Positions 59,502 through 64,000 of a stretch of DNA of 64,000 bases are shown piece after piece; position 1 is the stretch's first letter; every line of letters starts with the position of its first letter. Source of the DNA: Paracoccaceae bacterium (GTDB lineage: Bacteria; Pseudomonadota; Alphaproteobacteria; Rhodobacterales; Rhodobacteraceae); the NCBI GenBank assembly GCA_027486345.1, contig JAIXPH010000028.1:1-64000 (forward strand), read 5' to 3'. Below the pieces are notes generated by a model, which was given only the letters and a program-made list of their open reading frames with translations, was not told where the DNA came from and did no database searches. A program made the translations under genes and the position numbers.

Positions 59502-59887
59502 CCACCCTTCTTCTCGATACGCACGCCTGGGTTTGGTCCCTGACCGCGCCAGAGTTGCTGTCCGCCCCTGCGCGTCGGGCGATTGGCTCAGTGGATGCGG
59601 TGATGGTCAGCCCGATCAGCTTTTTCGAGATTGGCCAGAAGGTACGCTTGGGCAAGTGGCCCGAGATGGAACCGCATGCGGCAAAGTTGCCCGACCTGCT
59701 TGCGGAACAGGGCGGTGTCGTGGCTCCCTTCACCCCGGCCATCGCGCTTCATGCCAGTTTGCGGACTTGGGCGCATCGCGATCCGTTCGACCGAATTCTC
59801 GCTTCGACCGCGGAACTGTCCGCCCTGACGCTTGTGACCCGCGATCCGATCTTTGTCGAGGTTCCGGAACTCCGCCGCCTTTGGTGA
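59498..59887 (+). CDS. PIN-domain toxin (VapC-like)
   Basis: 'TTLLLDTHAWVWSLTAPELL', 'HRDPFDRILASTAELSALTLVTRDPIF'; ATGA overlap with antitoxin. Confidence 0.9.
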   Translation: MTTLLLDTHAWVWSLTAPELLSAPARRAIGSVDAVMVSPISFFEIGQKVRLGKWPEMEPHAAKLPDLLAEQGGVVAPFTPAIALHASLRTWAHRDPFDRILASTAELSALTLVTRDPIFVEVPELRRLW

Positions 59888-59921
59888 CCCCCTGCGACAA
59901 AGCTGCATCGCGGATGATGGT

Positions 59922-59935
59922 TTGACATGCATCAA
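59922..59935. promoter_or_regulatory. FNR box upstream of ccoG
   Basis: TTGACatgcATCAA. Confidence 0.85.
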
Positions 59936-60000
59936 GGTGCGCGTCGCCGCATCGCCGCATACCGGGGTCAGAATTCAAAGCCAGAGACTCGGAGATTTCC

Positions 60001-61419
60001 GTGAGCAGCCCCGATACCCAACCGCCCAGCCTCTATGCCAAGCGCGAACCGATCTTTCCGCGCCGCGTGAAGGGCACCTTCCGCACGCTGAAATGGTGGA
60101 TCATGGCGGTGACGCTGGGCATCTACTACGTCACGCCGTGGATCAGGTGGGACCGGGGGCCGAACCTGCCGGATCAGGCCGTGCTGGTGGACCTTGCCAA
60201 CCGGCGCTTCTTTTTCTTCATGATCGAAATCTGGCCGCATGAATTCTATTTCGTGGCCGGGCTCTTGATCATGGCGGGGTTGGGGCTGTTCCTCTTCACC
60301 TCGGCCGCCGGGCGGGTCTGGTGCGGCTATGCCTGTCCGCAGACGGTCTGGACCGACCTTTACATCCTTGTGGAGCGTTGGGTCGAAGGCGACCGCAACG
60401 CCCGCATCCGCCTGCACCGGCAGGGTTGGGATGCCGAGAAAATCCGCAAGAACCTGACCAAATGGGCGATCTGGCTGTTGATCGGTTTGGCGACGGGCGG
60501 GGCGTGGATCTTCTACTTCACCGATGCGCCGACCCTGATGCGCGATCTGGTCACCCTAAACGCCCATCCCGTCGCTTACACCACGATGTTCATCCTGACC
60601 GCGACGACCTTTGCCTTTGGCGGTTTCGCGCGCGAGCAAATCTGCATCTACGCCTGCCCCTGGCCCCGGATTCAGGCCGCGATGATGGATGAGGATACCC
60701 TGACCATCGGCTATCGCGACTGGCGGGGCGAGCCGCGCGGCAAGCAGAACGTCGAGGGCAACGGCGATTGCATCGACTGCATGGCCTGTGTGAACGTCTG
60801 CCCGATGGGCATCGACATCCGCGATGGCCAGCAGATGGCCTGCATCACCTGCGGCCTGTGCATCGATGCCTGCAACGACATGATGGACAAGATCGGCAAG
60901 CCGCGCGACCTGATCGGCTATCTGGCGCTGACGGATGAAACCCGCGAACGGGCGGGCGCTTCGGCCAAATCGGTCTGGAGCCATGTCTTCCGCCCGCGCA
61001 CCATCCTTTACACCGTGCTTTGGGCGGGTGTCGGGATTGGGCTGGTGGTGGCGCTATTCCTGCGCTCTCCCATCGACATCAGCGTGACGCCGCAGCGCAA
61101 CCCGCTTTACGTCACGCTCAAGGATGGCACGATCCGCAACACCTATGACCTGCGCCTGCGCAACAAATCCGGGCAGGATGAGACCTATGTGATCACCCTG
61201 ACCTCTGAGGGCCGCTTTACCCTGCACCTTGAAGGTGCGACGGACACCCAAGTGACCGTCCCCGCCAATGAGACCTTGCAACAGCGCGTCTATATCGAGG
61301 CCGCGCCGGACAGTGAGGCCGCGCAAGAGGACAAGACCGACCTGCGGCTGTGGGTGTCCCGCGTGGGCGGAACGGAACGGGTCTCTCATGATACCGTCTT
61401 CAACGGAAAGGAGGACTGA
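60001..61419 (+). CDS. ccoG: cbb3 oxidase accessory ferredoxin-type protein CcoG/RdxA
   Basis: GTG start; 'CGYACPQTVWTDLYILVERWVEGDRNARI', 'CIDCMACVNVCPMGIDIRDGQQMACITCGLCIDACN'. Confidence 0.96.
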   Translation: MSSPDTQPPSLYAKREPIFPRRVKGTFRTLKWWIMAVTLGIYYVTPWIRWDRGPNLPDQAVLVDLANRRFFFFMIEIWPHEFYFVAGLLIMAGLGLFLFTSAAGRVWCGYACPQTVWTDLYILVERWVEGDRNARIRLHRQGWDAEKIRKNLTKWAIWLLIGLATGGAWIFYFTDAPTLMRDLVTLNAHPVAYTTMFILTATTFAFGGFAREQICIYACPWPRIQAAMMDEDTLTIGYRDWRGEPRGKQNVEGNGDCIDCMACVNVCPMGIDIRDGQQMACITCGLCIDACNDMMDKIGKPRDLIGYLALTDETRERAGASAKSVWSHVFRPRTILYTVLWAGVGIGLVVALFLRSPIDISVTPQRNPLYVTLKDGTIRNTYDLRLRNKSGQDETYVITLTSEGRFTLHLEGATDTQVTVPANETLQQRVYIEAAPDSEAAQEDKTDLRLWVSRVGGTERVSHDTVFNGKED

Positions 61420-61420
61420 G

Positions 61421-61873
61421 ATGGCCGAAATCACCGGACGTCAGGTTTTTGCCGTCACCGCCGGGGCCTTCGGCCTCATCATCGCGGTCAATCTGGTGAT
61501 GGCCTACAAGGCGATCAGCACCTTTCCGGGCATCGAGGTCGCGAATGGCTATGTTGCCAGTCAGGATTTCGACGCGCGCAAACAGGCGCAACTGGCCTTG
61601 GGGTGGCGACTGACCCACACCTATCACCCGGGCCATCTGGTTCTGGATTTCACCGACCGCGATGGCCTGCCTGCCGTGCTGTCCGATCTTGACGTTCTGG
61701 TGGGGCGCGCGACAGAGGCGAAGGATGATTTCACGCCGGTCTTCAACCGGATGTCGGGCGCGTTTGTGGCCGATGTGACCTTGCCGCGCGGCAAGTGGAT
61801 CGTCGTCGTCAATGCCAAGGCCCCGGATGGCACGCTGTTCAACCAGCGGCTTGATCTCTTGGTGCAGGAGTAG
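61421..61873 (+). CDS. ccoH: FixH/CcoH family protein
   Basis: 'ITGRQVFAVTAGAFGLIIAVNLVMAYKAISTFPGIEVANGYVASQDFD'. Confidence 0.93.
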   Translation: MAEITGRQVFAVTAGAFGLIIAVNLVMAYKAISTFPGIEVANGYVASQDFDARKQAQLALGWRLTHTYHPGHLVLDFTDRDGLPAVLSDLDVLVGRATEAKDDFTPVFNRMSGAFVADVTLPRGKWIVVVNAKAPDGTLFNQRLDLLVQE

Positions 61874-61877
61874 CGCC

Positions 61878-64000
61878 ATGAGTTTCGCCCCCCCGCTGGA
61901 GGACAGTGACCACGCCAGCCTGTCGGCCTGCCCGGCCTGCGTCGCCGCACCGTCCGCGATGGACATCGCGCGGCAGGCGGGGGCGGGGCACGCCCGGTTG
62001 ATGCTGTCCCTGCCTGCCGCCCATTGCGCGGCCTGCATCACCACGGTGGAGCATCGGCTGATGGCCGTGCCGGGGGTGGACAGCGCGCGGGTGAATCTGA
62101 CGATGAAGCGGGTGAGCGTCGAGGCCGCGCCAGACGTGACCGCCGACCATCTGATCGCTGCGCTGAAAGGCGTGGGATATGAGGCGCATGAGCTGGACCC
62201 CGGCCTTTTATCCGCGACCGAGACCGACCGTCAGGGGCGGGATCTCTTGATGCGGCTGGGCGTGGCGTTCTTTTCCATGATGAACGTCATGCTTCTGTCC
62301 GTCGCGGTCTGGTCCGGCGCGGATGATGCGACGCGCGATTTGTTCCACTGGATTTCTGCCGCCATCGCCCTGCCCACGGTGGTCTTTGTCGGGCAGCCGT
62401 TCTTCAAATCCGCTTGGGCCTCCTTGCGGGTGGGGCGCTTGGGGATGGATGTGCCGATTTCTCTGGCGCTGATCCTCGCCTCGTCGATTTCGCTGTTCGA
62501 GACGTGGATGGGTGGGCATCACGCCTATTTCGATGCCGCGGTGATGCTGTCCTTCTTTCTGCTTGCAGGGCGCTATCTGGACCACCGGACCCGCGCCGTG
62601 GCCCGCTCGGCGGCAGAGGAGTTGGCCGCGCTGGAGGTGCCGCGCGCCGTGGTGATCCGGGATGGGGCGGAAGTCATCCTGTCCATCACCGAGGTGCATG
62701 TGGGTGATCTCGTCCGCGTGCGCCCCGGCGGACGGATGCCGGTGGATGGCGTCGTGGTCGATGGCCAGTCCGAGGTGGACCGCAGCCTGCTGACGGGGGA
62801 AAGCCTGCCGGTCTTTGCCGGTCCGGGCACGCTGGTCAGCGCGGGAGAGGTCAACCTGACCGGCCCCCTGACCCTGCGTGTGACGGCGGCGGGCAAGGAC
62901 AGCAGTCTGCACCGCATGGCCGATCTGGTGGCCGTGGCGGAAAATGCGCGGACGACGTACAAGACCCTCGCCGAACGGGCAGCGCGGTTTTACTCCCCGC
63001 TGGTGCATCTTCTGTCCTTTTCCGCCTTTGGCTTTTGGCTGTGGCAGACCGGGGGCGATGTGCGCTTTGCCATCAACATCTCTGCCGCCGTGCTGATCAT
63101 CACCTGCCCCTGTGCGCTTGGGCTGGCGGTGCCTGCGGTGGTGACGGCGGCGAGCGGAAAGCTGTTTCGCAAGGGGCTCTTGATCAAGGATGGCACCGCG
63201 CTGGAACGTCTGGCCGAGGTGGATACGGTCGTTTTCGACAAGACCGGCACTCTGACGATGGGGGCCCCGCAGCCGACCAATCTGACCGATCATCCCGATC
63301 TGGCCATCGAGGTGGCGGCGGCTTTGGCGGGGGCCTCGTCGCATCCTTTGGCGCTGGCCTTGGCCGAAGCTGCCCGCGCGCGCGGCTTTCGTCCGGCGCG
63401 GGTCGAGGGCTTGCGCGAAGTGCCGGGCTATGGGGTCGAGGGGGTCTGGCGCGGCATGACCGTCCGCCTTGGCCGTGCGGAATGGTGTGGCGGGGCGGCC
63501 TTGCCGGTGACGGCGACCTATCTGTGCACCGGCGACGGCAGCCCGCGCGCCTTCACCTTTGCTGACCGTGTGCGTCCGGGGGCTGAAGCCGCGATTGCGG
63601 GGCTGAAAGCGCAAGGAAAACGGATCGTCTTGATTTCCGGCGATGCGGCGGGGGCAGTAGCGGATTTGGCGGGACGCTTGGGGATTGAAGATTGGACCGC
63701 CGGTGCTTTGCCCGCCGAAAAGGCCGCGCGAGTGGTGGCATTGTCGCAGGCGGGTCATCGCGTGCTGATGGTGGGTGACGGGCTGAACGACACGGCGGCA
63801 CTGGCGGCGGCACATGTGTCGATCTCTCCCGCCTCCGCCTTGGATGCGGCGCGGGTGGCGTCGGATATCGTGCTGTTGGGTCAGGATATGGCCCCGATTG
63901 CCGATGCAGCGCGGATCGCGCGCCAGACCTCGCGCCGGATCATCGAGAATTTCGTGATCTCGGGCGGATACAACGTGATCGCCGTGCCCTTGGCACTGAT
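61878..64000 (+). CDS. ccoI: Copper-translocating P-type ATPase CcoI/FixI, truncated at window end
   Basis: HMA-like 'AAHCAACITTVEHRL', 'CPCALGLAVPAVV', 'DKTGTLTMG', 'GDGLNDTAAL'; no stop before 64000. Confidence 0.95.
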   Translation, partial: MSFAPPLEDSDHASLSACPACVAAPSAMDIARQAGAGHARLMLSLPAAHCAACITTVEHRLMAVPGVDSARVNLTMKRVSVEAAPDVTADHLIAALKGVGYEAHELDPGLLSATETDRQGRDLLMRLGVAFFSMMNVMLLSVAVWSGADDATRDLFHWISAAIALPTVVFVGQPFFKSAWASLRVGRLGMDVPISLALILASSISLFETWMGGHHAYFDAAVMLSFFLLAGRYLDHRTRAVARSAAEELAALEVPRAVVIRDGAEVILSITEVHVGDLVRVRPGGRMPVDGVVVDGQSEVDRSLLTGESLPVFAGPGTLVSAGEVNLTGPLTLRVTAAGKDSSLHRMADLVAVAENARTTYKTLAERAARFYSPLVHLLSFSAFGFWLWQTGGDVRFAINISAAVLIITCPCALGLAVPAVVTAASGKLFRKGLLIKDGTALERLAEVDTVVFDKTGTLTMGAPQPTNLTDHPDLAIEVAAALAGASSHPLALALAEAARARGFRPARVEGLREVPGYGVEGVWRGMTVRLGRAEWCGGAALPVTATYLCTGDGSPRAFTFADRVRPGAEAAIAGLKAQGKRIVLISGDAAGAVADLAGRLGIEDWTAGALPAEKAARVVALSQAGHRVLMVGDGLNDTAALAAAHVSISPASALDAARVASDIVLLGQDMAPIADAARIARQTSRRIIENFVISGGYNVIAVPLAL

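Noticed and set aside
62208-63815. 535-aa minus-strand ORF opposite ccoI
   Set aside because: ccoI on the plus strand has all P-type ATPase motifs; the minus ORF is a shadow

Overview
The window is a GC-rich alphaproteobacterial chromosome segment, most likely Rhodobacterales (inferred from FnrL/cbb3/yej gene content; no tRNA or rRNA was seen to anchor taxonomy). Main blocks: (1) 0.2-14.8 kb, an L-arabinose-polysaccharide/glycoside utilisation locus (GH127, GH51, ArsR-type and LacI regulators, GH2, sugar ABC importer, aldo/keto reductase). (2) 15.7-22.2 kb, a second sugar ABC importer operon led by an apparently autoregulated LacI gene, with a beta-propeller glycosidase. (3) 22.4-26.5 kb, two convergent, 3'-overlapping two-gene units: 2OG-Fe(II) oxygenase + methyltransferase facing two B12-binding-type radical SAM proteins. 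This is an orphan enzymatic module. (4) 26.7-33.9 kb, a putative flavinylated transmembrane electron-transfer system: ApbE, a PepSY-TM/flavodoxin/FNR fusion, a DUF2271-like protein with a DGITGAS flavinylation motif, and two metal-binding-looking secreted proteins. It diverges from a QseB/PmrA-type two-component system coupled to a VIT1-like transporter. A highly symmetric double operator sits between the two arms. This is my best candidate for an incompletely described system. (5) 33.9-37.3 kb, two paralogous XRE regulators, a seven-repeat delta-60-type predicted propeller and SRP RNA. (6) 37.3-50.4 kb, housekeeping genes (HAD, 5'-nucleotidase family, NudC, prephenate dehydratase, membrane cytochrome c, Yej-type peptide importer + glycosyltransferase). 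(7) 50.4-64 kb, an FnrL/HemN/UspA/ccoNOQP-ccoGHI microaerobic regulon with recognisable FNR boxes and a Phd/PIN toxin-antitoxin pair between ccoP and ccoG. Calls come from reading the translated ORFs and raw sequence; no database searches were run.
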